From assembly GCA_964553125.1 (NCBI GenBank), contig CAZKJW010000017.1, forward strand, positions 1-30,688: 30,688 nucleotides of DNA, given 5' to 3'. This document shows positions 7,554 through 15,242 of this stretch, in pieces. The position numbers and the translations under genes were made by a program. This stretch comes from Aphodomonas sp964553125 (GTDB taxonomy: Bacteria > Bacillota > Clostridia > Christensenellales > Aristaeellaceae). Every line of letters starts with the position of its first letter. Within the stretch, counting starts at the first letter, position 1. A model generated the notes under the pieces. It did not search any database and was not told the origin of the DNA. It saw only the letters and a list, made by a program, of their open reading frames with translations.

Positions 7554-8270
7554 ATGGCTGGCAAGAAGAAAAAGAAAATCGTCCGTCCCGCGTATACCCC
7601 GAAGGCTAAGGAATCCAAACCGCTGACGAAGAATCAGAAGCTCGGCATTCTCATCGGCGCCGCCGTGCTGGTGGTGGCGATTTTACTGTTTGCACTTCTG
7701 TATGACGACGGCTCGCTGAATGTGAAGAAGGGTGAAATCGTCGGCGCGCAGGAAAACTGGATTGTGTCCGATCTTTCCGACTCCAACAAGAGCAAGTATT
7801 ACAAGCTCGGCGAGATTACGCCGCTGGAAGGCTTCACCAACGACCCTGAAGCGACGCTGCGGCAGGAGGACGATCTGTCCACGGACTTCACCATGATGCC
7901 CGACGATGAAACGGCGGAAATTTCGGATTATTATGTGACCGGCGTGGCGAACGACGCGCAGTCCATGATCGAGACGATTCACAACTACTACACGCAGCTG
8001 ATGACCGAATGCGGCGAGATTTCCGAAATCACGCTGGCCGACGGCACGGTCGTTCCGTATCTTGTTGCCAAATACGTGCCCGGCGAAGACGTGGAAGGCG
8101 AAGCCTCGCAGTGCCTGTGCGCATACATCCCGGCGGAGCGCGATGCATCGATTCTCATCAGCATCAACAACACGCTGTCGGAAGGCCGCGAGGAGCTGAG
8201 CGAGGATGCGCTGCGCGGCTGGGCGGAGCGGATCATTGACACGATCACGGTAGAAACAAAGAGCAAATAA
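7554..8270 (+). CDS. Membrane-anchored protein of unknown function
   Basis: A 238-residue protein that I do not recognise. The ATG follows AAAGGAGC at good spacing; longer in-frame extensions to 7356 run through the promoter region and are unlikely. Residues 1-28 are very basic (GKKKKKIVRP). One transmembrane segment follows (LGILIGAAVLVVAILLFALL, about 30-49), and the remaining 190 residues are acidic and should face outside (type II, N-in). The outer part has DDLSTDF, a QSMIETIHNYYTQLM helix and a beta-rich C-terminal half with a CLC pair. It has its own promoter and terminator, so it is monocistronic, between divergent glgB and the TetR operon. A sensor or cell-envelope role is possible but is only a guess. 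Confidence 0.8.
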   Translation: MAGKKKKKIVRPAYTPKAKESKPLTKNQKLGILIGAAVLVVAILLFALLYDDGSLNVKKGEIVGAQENWIVSDLSDSNKSKYYKLGEITPLEGFTNDPEATLRQEDDLSTDFTMMPDDETAEISDYYVTGVANDAQSMIETIHNYYTQLMTECGEISEITLADGTVVPYLVAKYVPGEDVEGEASQCLCAYIPAERDASILISINNTLSEGREELSEDALRGWAERIIDTITVETKSK

Positions 8271-8286
8271 TAGAAACCGCGAAACG

Positions 8287-8318
8287 GCGCGCTTTCATGC
8301 AGAGCGCGCTGTTTTTTT
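8287..8318 (+). terminator. Rho-independent terminator after the membrane-anchored unknown gene
   Basis: GCGCGCT (8287-8293) and AGCGCGC (8303-8309) form a 7-bp stem with a 9-base loop, followed by seven T residues (8312-8318). Confidence 0.85.
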
Positions 8319-8344
8319 ATTTGCCTGCCCCTCCGCCGGAATGC

Positions 8345-8373
8345 TTGACAAACAAACCACGCGGGCATAAAAT
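8345..8373 (+). promoter_or_regulatory. Strong sigma-A promoter of the TetR-ABC exporter operon
   Basis: A perfect TTGACA (8345-8350) and TAAAAT (8368-8373) lie at 17 bases spacing. Directly after the -10 an 8-base direct repeat, AAAACACG, occurs at 8374-8381 and 8388-8395 over the expected transcription start. That is a possible repressor contact, although TetR proteins normally bind inverted repeats. Confidence 0.75.
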
Positions 8374-8432
8374 AAAACACGTGATGCAAAACACGAGGCT
8401 TCATACGAAACCCGTTTATGGAGGAACGGAAA

Positions 8433-9017
8433 ATGCCGCCAAAGCCAATGTTTGGAAGAGAAGAAATCATTCAGGCTGCGCTGCAGCTGGTGAGCGAGCG
8501 CGGGATGGAATGCCTGACGACGCGCGGCCTTGGCGAACGCCTCGGCAGCTCTGCAAGGCCGATTTTTACTGCGTTCAAGAATATGGAGGAGCTTCAGGGC
8601 GAAGTGAAGGAGGCCGCGAAGCGGCGCTTTGAAAGCTATGCGGCGCAGGCATTCGACAAAAAGCCGCTGTTCAAGCACGTCGGGCTTCAGATGCTGAAGT
8701 TCGCCATCGAGGAGCCGAAGCTGTATCAGTTCCTGTTCATGCAGGAAAACACCGGCGCGGACGATTTTGAAGACCTGTTCCCGCTGCTTGGAAAATCTGC
8801 GGAAATCTGTGTGCAGTCGCTCTGCGAGGAGCACGGGCTGGACAGGGAAAAAGCGCGTGCGCTCTTTGAAAACGTATGGATTTATACGTTCGGAGTCGGT
8901 ACGCTCTGCGCGACGGGCGCATGCCACTTCTCGCAGGAGAAGCTGGGAGAAATGCTCAGCGCAGAGTTTCGCGGGATGCTGATGCTGGCAAATTCGCAGA
9001 TGCGCGAAGGCGCTTGA
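8433..9017 (+). CDS. TetR/AcrR family transcriptional regulator
   Basis: A 194-residue TetR-type regulator. I choose the ATG at 8433 because a GGAGG sits 8 bases upstream; the ATG at 8418 overlaps that site. The N-terminal helix-turn-helix is recognisable: REEIIQAALQLVSERGMECLTTRGLGERLGSSARPIFTAFKN, about residues 8-50, with the usual 'I..AA..L..e.G...lttr.ia..lg.S.' pattern. The C-terminal ligand and dimer domain is all-helical with no recognisable ligand signature. It is the first gene of a three-gene unit with an ABC ATPase and permease, the usual arrangement for a repressor controlling its own exporter. The ligand would then be an exported drug, peptide or metabolite; that part is inference. 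Confidence 0.88.
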   Translation: MPPKPMFGREEIIQAALQLVSERGMECLTTRGLGERLGSSARPIFTAFKNMEELQGEVKEAAKRRFESYAAQAFDKKPLFKHVGLQMLKFAIEEPKLYQFLFMQENTGADDFEDLFPLLGKSAEICVQSLCEEHGLDREKARALFENVWIYTFGVGTLCATGACHFSQEKLGEMLSAEFRGMLMLANSQMREGA

Positions 9018-9054
9018 AGCCGCAGGCGCACACATTACGGAAGGGGAGAGCAAC

Positions 9055-9768
9055 ATGCTGCACATTCAAAACCTGACCAAGGCATACGGAGAGAAAAAGG
9101 CTGTCGATCAGCTCAATCTGCATATCGCGCCGGGCGAGATTTACGGATTTATCGGCCATAACGGCGCAGGCAAAACGACGACGCTGAAATCCGTCGCCGG
9201 CATTTTGCAGTTCGATTCGGGCGAAATTCTCATCGGCGGGAAATCCATCAAAAAAGAGCCGCTTGAATGCAAGAAGAAAATCGCATACATTCCTGATAAC
9301 CCGGACCTGTATGAGTTTATGACGGGCGAAAAATTCCTTAGCTTTATCGCTGACGTTTTCGGCGTATCCGCCCAAGCGCGAAAGGAACGCATTTCCTGCT
9401 ACGCCGAAGCGTTCGGCATGACGGAGGATCTTGCGCAGCCGATTGCCGCCTATTCCCACGGCATGAAACAGAAGCTGGCGATTATCTCCGCGTGGATGCA
9501 CGAGCCGGAGCTGATCCTGATGGACGAGCCGTTCGTCGGACTCGACCCGAAAGCGGCGCACACGCTGAAGGGAATGATGCGCGAGGTCTGCGATAACGGC
9601 GGCGCGATTTTCTTTTCGACGCATGTGCTGGAAGTGGCGGAAAAGCTGTGCGACAAGGTCGCCATTATCAAGGGCGGGCGGCTGGTGCGTTCCGGAACGA
9701 TGGAGGAAGTCCGGGGCGACGACTCGCTGGAGGACGTTTTCCTTGAGCTGGAGGATGAAACATGCTGA
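9055..9768 (+). CDS. ABC transporter ATP-binding protein
   Basis: A 237-residue ABC ATPase of the ABC-2 exporter type (resembling antibiotic and lantibiotic immunity ATPases). Walker A is GHNGAGKTT (about residues 34-42). The signature is YSHGMKQKL, a variant of LSGGQ common in this branch. Walker B is LILMDEP, followed by the D-loop FVGLDPKA and the switch histidine in FFSTH. The start follows GGAAGGGGAG. The gene lies 37 bases after the TetR gene, and its last seven bases overlap the permease start (ATGCTGA), so ATPase and permease are translationally coupled. It powers whatever the permease moves across the cytoplasmic membrane. Confidence 0.95.
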   Translation: MLHIQNLTKAYGEKKAVDQLNLHIAPGEIYGFIGHNGAGKTTTLKSVAGILQFDSGEILIGGKSIKKEPLECKKKIAYIPDNPDLYEFMTGEKFLSFIADVFGVSAQARKERISCYAEAFGMTEDLAQPIAAYSHGMKQKLAIISAWMHEPELILMDEPFVGLDPKAAHTLKGMMREVCDNGGAIFFSTHVLEVAEKLCDKVAIIKGGRLVRSGTMEEVRGDDSLEDVFLELEDETC

Positions 9769-11360
9769 AGCTACTGATCCGGAAACAGCTGACGGAAATT
9801 TTTCGCATGTACTTCTATAACGCAAAGAAAAACACGAGGCGTTCCAAATGGGGGACGATCGGCTTTTTCGCGCTTTTCGCGCTGCTGATGGTCGGTGTGC
9901 TGGGCGGAATCTTCACATTCCTGTCCGTCGTTCTGTGCGATCCGTTTGTCAGCGCTGGGGTGGACTGGCTGTATTTTGCCATGATGGCGCTGATCGCCAT
10001 TTTCATGGGCGCGTTCGGAAGCGTGTTCAACACGTATTCCGGGCTGTATCTTGCAAAGGACAACGATCTGCTGCTTTCGCTTCCGATTCCGATCCGGACG
10101 ATTGTAGCATCGCGGCTTTCCAGCGTGTATCTGATGGGCGTGATGTATTCGTCGATCGTAATCGTTCCGGCGATCGTCGTATATTGGTGCGTTGTGCCCG
10201 TCTCAGTACCGGCGGTGATCGGCTCGGTTTTGACGGCGCTGCTTGTTTCCATAATCGTGCTGATTCTCTCCTGCGTGCTCGGATGCGTTGTCGCCAAGCT
10301 CAGCCAGAAGCTGCGGCACAAGAGCATTCTCGTGGTGCTTGCGTCGTTGGTGTTTATTGCTGCGTATTACTTCGTTTACTTCAAGGCGCAGCAGATTGTG
10401 ATGGATCTCATCGCAAATGCCGCCGTATACGGCGAAAAAATCCGCGGCGCGGCGTATCCTGTGTATCTGTTCGGCCGAATGGGGCAGGGCGACTGGTTTG
10501 CCATTGCGGTTGTGACGGCTGCCGTCGCCGCGCTGCTCGCGCTGACATGGCTGCTGCTTTCGCGCAGCTTCCTCGGCCTTGCAACGTCCGGCGGAAACAA
10601 CCATGCGGCGGCAAAGCGTGCGCGCGGCGATGCGAAGGTGAAGAGCGTTTCGGCGGCGCTGCTTGCAAAGGAACTGGGGCGCTTTTCGTCCAACCCGAAC
10701 TACATTCTCAATTGCGGCCTCGGCACGGTGTTTCTGCTGGTGTGCAGCGTGCTGCTTGTAATCAAGGGCAGCGCGCTGATGGATATGCTGGGCGCAGTCT
10801 GGAGCGATACCGGCATGATTGCCGTTCTCCTTTCCTGCGTCGTGTGTCTGATTGCATCGATGAACACAATCACGGCGCCGTCCATTTCGCTTGAAGCAAA
10901 GAATCTCTGGCTGGCGCAGGCGCTGCCGATTCGCCCGTGGCAGACGCTTCGCGCAAAGGCGCTCGTGCAGATTCTGATCAGCACGATTCCTGCGTTTCTC
11001 TGCGCAGCGTGCGCTGCGATTGCCGTGCGGCCCGACGCGGCGACGGCCGTTCTGATGGCGCTGCTTCCGCTGCTGTTCACCGTGCTCGCTGCGTTTTTCG
11101 GGCTGTTTATGAACCTGAAAAGCCCGAACCTTACATGGACAAGCGAAATTGTGGTTATCAAGCAGAGCATGGCGGTCATGGTGACGCTGTTCTCCGGGTG
11201 GATTTATGTGGCGATTCTGCTCGCCGGCGGGTTCCTGCTGAACGGCAAGATTTCCTCCGCGATGTATCTTGCAATTTGCAGCGGCGTTACGGGCGCGCTG
11301 GCCGCGCTGGCGTACCGCTGGGTGAAAACGCGCGGCGCGGACATCTTCGCGTCGCTGTGA
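9762..11360 (+). CDS. ABC exporter permease (ABC-2-like, large)
   Basis: A 532-residue polytopic membrane protein with roughly a dozen hydrophobic segments, in two clusters of similar size joined by a soluble stretch near residues 275-310 (NNHAAAKRARGDAKVKSVSA). The first residues (MLKLLIRKQLTEIFRMYFYNAKKN) resemble the amphipathic lead-in of 'putative ABC exporter' permeases of Firmicutes. It overlaps the ATPase gene by seven bases, so the two surely form one transporter: a single permease polypeptide with two halves and two copies of the ATPase. The substrate is unknown. The gene ends before a two-way terminator. High alanine and valine content in the membrane spans is in keeping with the GC-rich genome. 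Confidence 0.88.
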   Translation: MLKLLIRKQLTEIFRMYFYNAKKNTRRSKWGTIGFFALFALLMVGVLGGIFTFLSVVLCDPFVSAGVDWLYFAMMALIAIFMGAFGSVFNTYSGLYLAKDNDLLLSLPIPIRTIVASRLSSVYLMGVMYSSIVIVPAIVVYWCVVPVSVPAVIGSVLTALLVSIIVLILSCVLGCVVAKLSQKLRHKSILVVLASLVFIAAYYFVYFKAQQIVMDLIANAAVYGEKIRGAAYPVYLFGRMGQGDWFAIAVVTAAVAALLALTWLLLSRSFLGLATSGGNNHAAAKRARGDAKVKSVSAALLAKELGRFSSNPNYILNCGLGTVFLLVCSVLLVIKGSALMDMLGAVWSDTGMIAVLLSCVVCLIASMNTITAPSISLEAKNLWLAQALPIRPWQTLRAKALVQILISTIPAFLCAACAAIAVRPDAATAVLMALLPLLFTVLAAFFGLFMNLKSPNLTWTSEIVVIKQSMAVMVTLFSGWIYVAILLAGGFLLNGKISSAMYLAICSGVTGALAALAYRWVKTRGADIFASL

Positions 11361-11424
11361 GAAAATTAGTTTAACGAGCAATTCTTCCGGAGCCCGGATA
11401 AAAGCGAATCAGTGAAAAAGAAAC

Positions 11425-11471
11425 GTCCGCGACGCGCATCAGAAAGAGCGCGAACGCGGACACTGCTTTTT
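11425..11471. terminator. Bidirectional terminator between ABC permease and marR-type gene
   Basis: The stem GTCCGCG (11425-11431) / CGCGGAC (11455-11461) encloses a second CGCGC / GCGCG stem. CTTTTT follows on the plus strand and TTTCTTTTT on the minus strand. It separates the convergent permease and MarR genes. Confidence 0.75.
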
Positions 11472-11516
11472 AGAGGAACGGTGACGAATACATTTCAGGC
11501 GCACTGCGCCGATTGA

Positions 11517-11978
11517 TTACGGAAGCTGTGAAAAAACGCGCTTGAGCGTATCGAGCGACTGCGCCAGCTTATGGAAATCGGACGCACTCAACTGCTGGCC
11601 CCATTCGCAGACCTGCTCGGATACGGTTTCGTGGATAGAACGGAGCTTTTCGCGTCCGGCGTCAAGGATGACAATATTCACAACGCGGCGATCCTGCGCG
11701 TCACGGATCCGGTCAACATAATGATTCTCAAGCAGACGATCGACAAGCGGCGTGATATTGGGCTTTGCGATGCCGAGGCGCTGTGAAATTTCGGAAACCG
11801 ACATGGACCCGCACTCATCAAGCATACTGAGCACCTGCACATGGGAAAGCGGAATGCCGCATTCATTCTGGATGACATTCATATGCAGAAGGCGCTTGCG
11901 CAGCAGCGGCGTGACGCAGAAAAGATTCCTGCTGATTCCATCAACCATTGCCGGGTCGATTACTTTTTTGCGACTCAT
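11517..11978 (-). CDS. MarR family transcriptional regulator
   Basis: A 153-residue MarR protein. The winged helix lies at about residues 45-105: LSHVQVLSMLDECGSMSVSEISQRLGIAKPNITPLVDRLLENHYVDRIRDAQDRRVVNIVI. The wing carries the family DxxDRR pattern. Flanking N- and C-terminal helices would form the dimer. A GAGGAG site precedes the ATG. It is divergent from the motor pair at 12223, with 244 AT-rich bases between, and has a perfect 12-base palindrome in its leader. Autoregulation, and control of the divergent genes, are therefore reasonable inferences. It is separated from the ABC operon by a terminator, so it is less likely to serve that operon. The ligand is unknown. Confidence 0.9.
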   Translation of the reverse strand: MSRKKVIDPAMVDGISRNLFCVTPLLRKRLLHMNVIQNECGIPLSHVQVLSMLDECGSMSVSEISQRLGIAKPNITPLVDRLLENHYVDRIRDAQDRRVVNIVILDAGREKLRSIHETVSEQVCEWGQQLSASDFHKLAQSLDTLKRVFSQLP

Positions 11979-11994
11979 GAAAGAACATCTCCTC

Positions 11995-12006
11995 TGAATA
12001 TATTCA
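11995..12006. promoter_or_regulatory. Perfect 12-base palindrome, candidate MarR operator
   Basis: TGAATATATTCA is a perfect inverted repeat 17 bases upstream of the marR-type start codon. Its position in the leader and its size fit an autoregulatory MarR site. No second exact copy was seen in the divergent intergenic region, so the role is inferred from position only. Confidence 0.45.
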
Positions 12007-12222
12007 CAGCCGGTCTTTATGTAGTTCTTACCAATATCATAACTGAAATTACGCTGATATGCAATCGGTGAAATGTTAATATTTTGTTATAAATGTGCAG
12101 AAATTATCTGATTTTTCTGATATACAGAAGGATTCTGACAACCATGCAAGAATACTTAACCCTGAATCGTTTAATAACGTAAAGGTGGAATCGCCAGCAA
12201 TAAAAGATCGGTGGGTGAAAAT

Positions 12223-13701
12223 ATGGAAATCCTGATGGCTCTCTGGAACCGCTTCTTTCCCGACGGACTGTTTTATCTGCTGACGCTGATCGTTTTCGCC
12301 GTCGGCTGCATCAAGTGTATCCGTCCTGTTTCGCGCAACGCTTCCGCGCTGGAGCGCGCAACCGAGCTTCTTGAGGAGGGCGCAAACGCAAAGCTGGCGC
12401 GCCCCGTCTGGCAGGACGTCAAGTTCCTCGGAAAAAGCGCGCAGCCCGCATGGCACGGCTTCCTCAACTCCATGAGCGCCGTGGGCGAAAACGCGCATGC
12501 ATGCGACGTTGCGGATTACATCAACGAAGAAACAATGATCGACGAACCGGGCCGCGCAGGGCTGGCGGATCTGATCCCCGGCTTCTGCACGTCGCTCGGC
12601 ATTTTGGGGACGTTTGTAGGGCTTTCGCTGGGTCTTTCGGGGGTTGATCTGATGGACACGGCAACCTACGCAGACCTGACCAACGGCATCTCGCTTGCGT
12701 TCTACACCTCAATCGTCGGCGTAATCGCGTCGCTGACGTTCAATTTCCTGCACCGCTTTGCCATTGGACGCGCAAGGCGCGCCATTGATAAATTCGTCGC
12801 CGCGTTCTATTCCTACGGCGTGCCGCAGCCTGCCGAAGCGGGAGCGCAGCTGCTCGCCTATCAGCGGGAGCAGGCGGACGCCATTACCGGCTTTACGCGC
12901 GCGCTGGGCGAACGCGTGGCCGATCAGATTTATCAGGCCGTCAGCGCGGCGATGGAGCCGATGCAGCAATCCATGGACCGCTTCATGAACGCCGCAACCC
13001 GCGCGCAGGTGGAAGGCATGGATTTTATCGTCGGACGGTTTGTGGAGCGGATGGACGCGACGCTTTCCGGGCAGCTCAAGGGGCTGTCTGAAATGCTTGC
13101 GGAGATGAACGACGCCCAGCGCCGGTCGGGCGAGGAAACGTTAAAAACCGCCGAAGCGGTAACGGCGCTTTCTGAAAGCGTGCAGAAGCTGCAGCAGGAG
13201 ACGGGCGAAACGATGAACCGCTTCGCTTCGTTCGTTGAGGCGCTTGAGAAAGCGTATCATCAGATTGACCGCACGCAGACGGACACCGTGGAGCTGCTTG
13301 ACGAGATTGCGGACGCGCAGTCGAAACAGTCGCGCTATCTCGCGGCGCTTCAGGAATATCAGACCAAGCTGCAGGCGGGGTTCCAGGATTATACCGTCTG
13401 GACGGACAAGTTCGTTTCGTCCATGCAGGATAAAACCGGCGAGCAGAGCGAAGCGCTTGAGCAGGTCGCCGCCAATATGCGCCAGAGCGCCGAACTGCTC
13501 GGCGGCGCATACAAGACGTTCGTGGAGAGCATCGAGGTCGGCCTTGCCAACGCGCTGGGGCTGTTTGATGAAAACATGCAGAACCTCGTCCGCCAGATCA
13601 ACGGTGCGCTCGGGCAGATCGACGCGACGATGCGCGACGTCGAAACGACCATGCGCCGCGCGTCCGGGAAAACGCCGGGCGGAGAGCGGGAGGTGAGCTG
13701 A
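12223..13701 (+). CDS. MotA/TolQ/ExbB-type motor protein with long cytoplasmic tail (ZorA-like)
   Basis: A 492-residue protein from the ATG at 12223, preceded by GGTGGGTG (a GTG at 12211 would add four residues). TM1 is about 15-33. TM2, about 114-136, contains IPGFCTSLGILGTFVGLSLG, the GxxGTFxGL motif typical of ZorA-like members. TM3, about 154-176 (GISLAFYTSIVGVIASLTFN), matches the ExbB/TolQ 'AFYTT.vG' pattern. Residues 180-492 are a largely helical, charged, heptad-like cytoplasmic tail. With the downstream MotB-like protein it should form an ion-driven 5:2 stator complex. Its length and tail match ZorA of Zorya phage defence better than TolQ, ExbB or MotA, which lack such a tail. No flagellar genes or Zorya effector genes are adjacent. 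Ion, trigger and output are unknown. Confidence 0.82.
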   Translation: MEILMALWNRFFPDGLFYLLTLIVFAVGCIKCIRPVSRNASALERATELLEEGANAKLARPVWQDVKFLGKSAQPAWHGFLNSMSAVGENAHACDVADYINEETMIDEPGRAGLADLIPGFCTSLGILGTFVGLSLGLSGVDLMDTATYADLTNGISLAFYTSIVGVIASLTFNFLHRFAIGRARRAIDKFVAAFYSYGVPQPAEAGAQLLAYQREQADAITGFTRALGERVADQIYQAVSAAMEPMQQSMDRFMNAATRAQVEGMDFIVGRFVERMDATLSGQLKGLSEMLAEMNDAQRRSGEETLKTAEAVTALSESVQKLQQETGETMNRFASFVEALEKAYHQIDRTQTDTVELLDEIADAQSKQSRYLAALQEYQTKLQAGFQDYTVWTDKFVSSMQDKTGEQSEALEQVAANMRQSAELLGGAYKTFVESIEVGLANALGLFDENMQNLVRQINGALGQIDATMRDVETTMRRASGKTPGGEREVS

Positions 13702-13702
13702 T

Positions 13703-14905
13703 TTGCTGGCAAAGCGCAGAAAACGCCGAGCCGCCAGCCCGAACAACAACGCCTACTGGATGAGCTATTCGGATATGATGGCGGCGCTGCTGCTGATGTT
13801 CATTCTGCTGCTGTTTCTCTCGTTCAATCGTTACCTGACGCTTCAGGAAACAAAGCAGGCCGAGCTTGCGGCAAAGGAAACGCAGCTGACGCAGCAGGAG
13901 GAAGAGCTGAACCGCGCGCGCGACGAGCTGAGCACACAGCAGGACGAGCTGCTTTCCCTGCGGACGCTTTTCAACACCAAGCAGTTGGAGCTTGCACAGC
14001 AGCAGCTGGAGCTGGACAACAAAACGACCGCTCTGGCAAAAAGCGAGACCGAGCTTTCCGAAAGCCAGAAAAGTCTTGCGGACAAACAGACGGAGCTGGA
14101 GCAATCGCTGGCGCAGCTGATTTTGCAGCAGGCGAAAATCGAGGAGCAGGAGCGTCTGCTGGCGCTTTCGCAGGATGAAATCGATGAAGCGAAAAAACAG
14201 CTCGACGAGTATTCGGCGCAGCTGGACGAGTTTTCCGACGAACTCGAACAGCGGCAGATTCTGCTCAGCGCGAAGGACGCGGAGCTTCTGACTGAGAAAC
14301 TGCGCGTGACCGACCTCGAAACGCTGCTCAACCAGCAGGCGGCGCAGATTGACGAGCTTGTGGGCGTGCGCGCGCGCATCATTGAGCAGCTCCGCGACGC
14401 GTTTGCGCAGCAGGGCGTCGAAGTCAACGTGGATACGCAGACCGGCGCGCTTACGCTCAAGGACGCGGTGTTCTTCGACACGAACAAAGCCGTGCTGAAA
14501 GCTGAGGGCCGTGCGGTGCTCGAACAGATCATTCCGGTGTATTTCCGCACGCTCATGAGCGGCGACAACGCGGAATACGTCTCTGAAATCATCATCGAAG
14601 GGCATACCGACAGCGACGGCACATACGCGCACAACCTCGACCTTTCGCAGCGCAGGGCGCTTGCCGTTGTCACGTTCTGCCTCGACGATTCGTTTGAAAG
14701 CCTGACGCATGAAGAAAAGCTGCTGCTTCGCAATATGATCACGGCAAACGGCCGTTCCGAAAGCCAGCTGATCTATAACGCCGACGGCACGGAAAACAAG
14801 GAGGCTTCCCGCCGCGTTGAAATCAAGTTCCGCCTCAAGGACAGCGAAATGATCGACAGTATGCAGAGCATCTTCTCTGCATCGCAGACACAGCCGCAGT
14901 GCTGA
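13703..14905 (+). CDS. MotB/OmpA-type peptidoglycan-binding motor protein with extended coiled coil (ZorB-like)
   Basis: 400 residues from a TTG start with an ideal GGAGGTGA six bases upstream; the TTG begins one base after the upstream stop. A basic N-terminus (AKRRKRRAA) precedes one transmembrane helix, about 22-42. Its Asp24 (SYSDMMAALLLMFILLLF) is placed like the proton-binding aspartate of MotB and ZorB. Residues 48-235 are almost unbroken coiled coil rich in Gln, Glu and Leu. Residues 250-380 are an OmpA-like peptidoglycan-binding domain (FFDTNKAVLK; EGHTDSDG around 299-306; LSQRRA). The protein should anchor the motor to the wall while Asp24 gates ion flow through the ZorA-like ring. 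The coiled coil is much longer than that of proteobacterial ZorB (a protein of about 240 residues, from memory). A strong terminator follows. Confidence 0.85.
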   Translation: MLAKRRKRRAASPNNNAYWMSYSDMMAALLLMFILLLFLSFNRYLTLQETKQAELAAKETQLTQQEEELNRARDELSTQQDELLSLRTLFNTKQLELAQQQLELDNKTTALAKSETELSESQKSLADKQTELEQSLAQLILQQAKIEEQERLLALSQDEIDEAKKQLDEYSAQLDEFSDELEQRQILLSAKDAELLTEKLRVTDLETLLNQQAAQIDELVGVRARIIEQLRDAFAQQGVEVNVDTQTGALTLKDAVFFDTNKAVLKAEGRAVLEQIIPVYFRTLMSGDNAEYVSEIIIEGHTDSDGTYAHNLDLSQRRALAVVTFCLDDSFESLTHEEKLLLRNMITANGRSESQLIYNADGTENKEASRRVEIKFRLKDSEMIDSMQSIFSASQTQPQC

Positions 14906-14915
14906 GGGAGTTTTT

Positions 14916-14940
14916 AAGGGTCGCATGGCGACCCTTTTTT
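14916..14940 (+). terminator. Rho-independent terminator of the motor operon
   Basis: AAGGGTCGC / GCGACCCTT with an ATG loop forms a perfect 9-bp stem. The T-run to 14940 includes the last two stem bases. It lies ten bases after the ZorB-like stop. Bases 14941-15062 after it hold nothing I can assign. Confidence 0.92.
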
Positions 14941-15062
14941 ATATGCCCGGCTATATCTCTGGGCACACGGGCTGCGAAGGGCGCTTGCGTCGGACAGATC
15001 GAAAGCGCGTCATGCTTTGTCGGAGCAATGGCAGTGTGTGCGTTTTTGGCATGGATGCAACC

Positions 15063-15095
15063 AAAAAAGCGCGCGATGCGATGCACCGTGCGCTT
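15063..15095 (-). terminator. Terminator downstream of tRNA-Leu
   Basis: On the minus strand, AAGCGC and GCGCTT bound a hairpin that ends in TTTTTT (15063-15068). It starts five bases after the tRNA 3' end, so the tRNA is likely monocistronic. Confidence 0.65.
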
Positions 15096-15099
15096 ATCC

Positions 15100-15182
15100 T
15101 GCCGAAGAAGGGGGTCGAACCCTCACGCCCGTGCGGGCAGGGGATTTTAAGTCCCCGGCGTCTGCCATTCCGCCACTTCGGC
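15100..15182 (-). tRNA. tRNA-Leu, anticodon UAA
   Basis: The minus strand folds as a class II tRNA. The acceptor is GCCGAAG paired with CTTCGGC, with discriminator A at 15100. The D arm begins TGGCGGAATGGCAGACGC. The anticodon stem GGGGA / TCCCC encloses the loop CTTAAAA, which gives anticodon TAA. The variable arm TGCCCGCACGGGCG has a hairpin, and the T arm GAGGGTTCGACCCCC is standard. CCA is not encoded. It reads UUA codons, which are rare in this GC-rich genome. Confidence 0.96.
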
Positions 15183-15191
15183 TCCGCAAAG

Positions 15192-15220
15192 ATTATTGCG
15201 CCGATTTGGCGTTCTGTCAA
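15192..15220 (-). promoter_or_regulatory. sigma-A promoter of tRNA-Leu
   Basis: On the minus strand, a perfect TTGACA (15215-15220) and AATAAT (15192-15197) are 17 bases apart. The -10 ends ten bases upstream of the mature tRNA 5' end at 15182, and the -35 lies just after the spoIVA stop. Confidence 0.75.
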
Positions 15221-15242
15221 GCAAAAAATTTTGCGCGCGCCG

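Noticed and set aside
10203..11381. A 392-codon minus-strand frame opposite the ABC permease
   Set aside because: The product is rich in Arg, Gln and His, as expected for the reverse of a membrane protein gene, and it has no start context.
12223..14905. Flagellar stator genes motA/motB
   Set aside because: The GTF-type TM2 motif, long tail and coiled coil do not fit flagellar stators, and no flagellar gene is near.
12223..14905. A complete Zorya defence system
   Set aside because: No ZorC, ZorD helicase or ZorE nuclease gene is present on either side, so only a ZorAB-like motor can be claimed.
11361..15182. A genomic island inserted at the 3' end of tRNA-Leu, carrying the motor genes
   Set aside because: The tRNA 3' end does face the motor operon, but I found no integrase and no second copy of the tRNA 3' sequence in the window. 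Only the intergenic region is unusually AT-rich.
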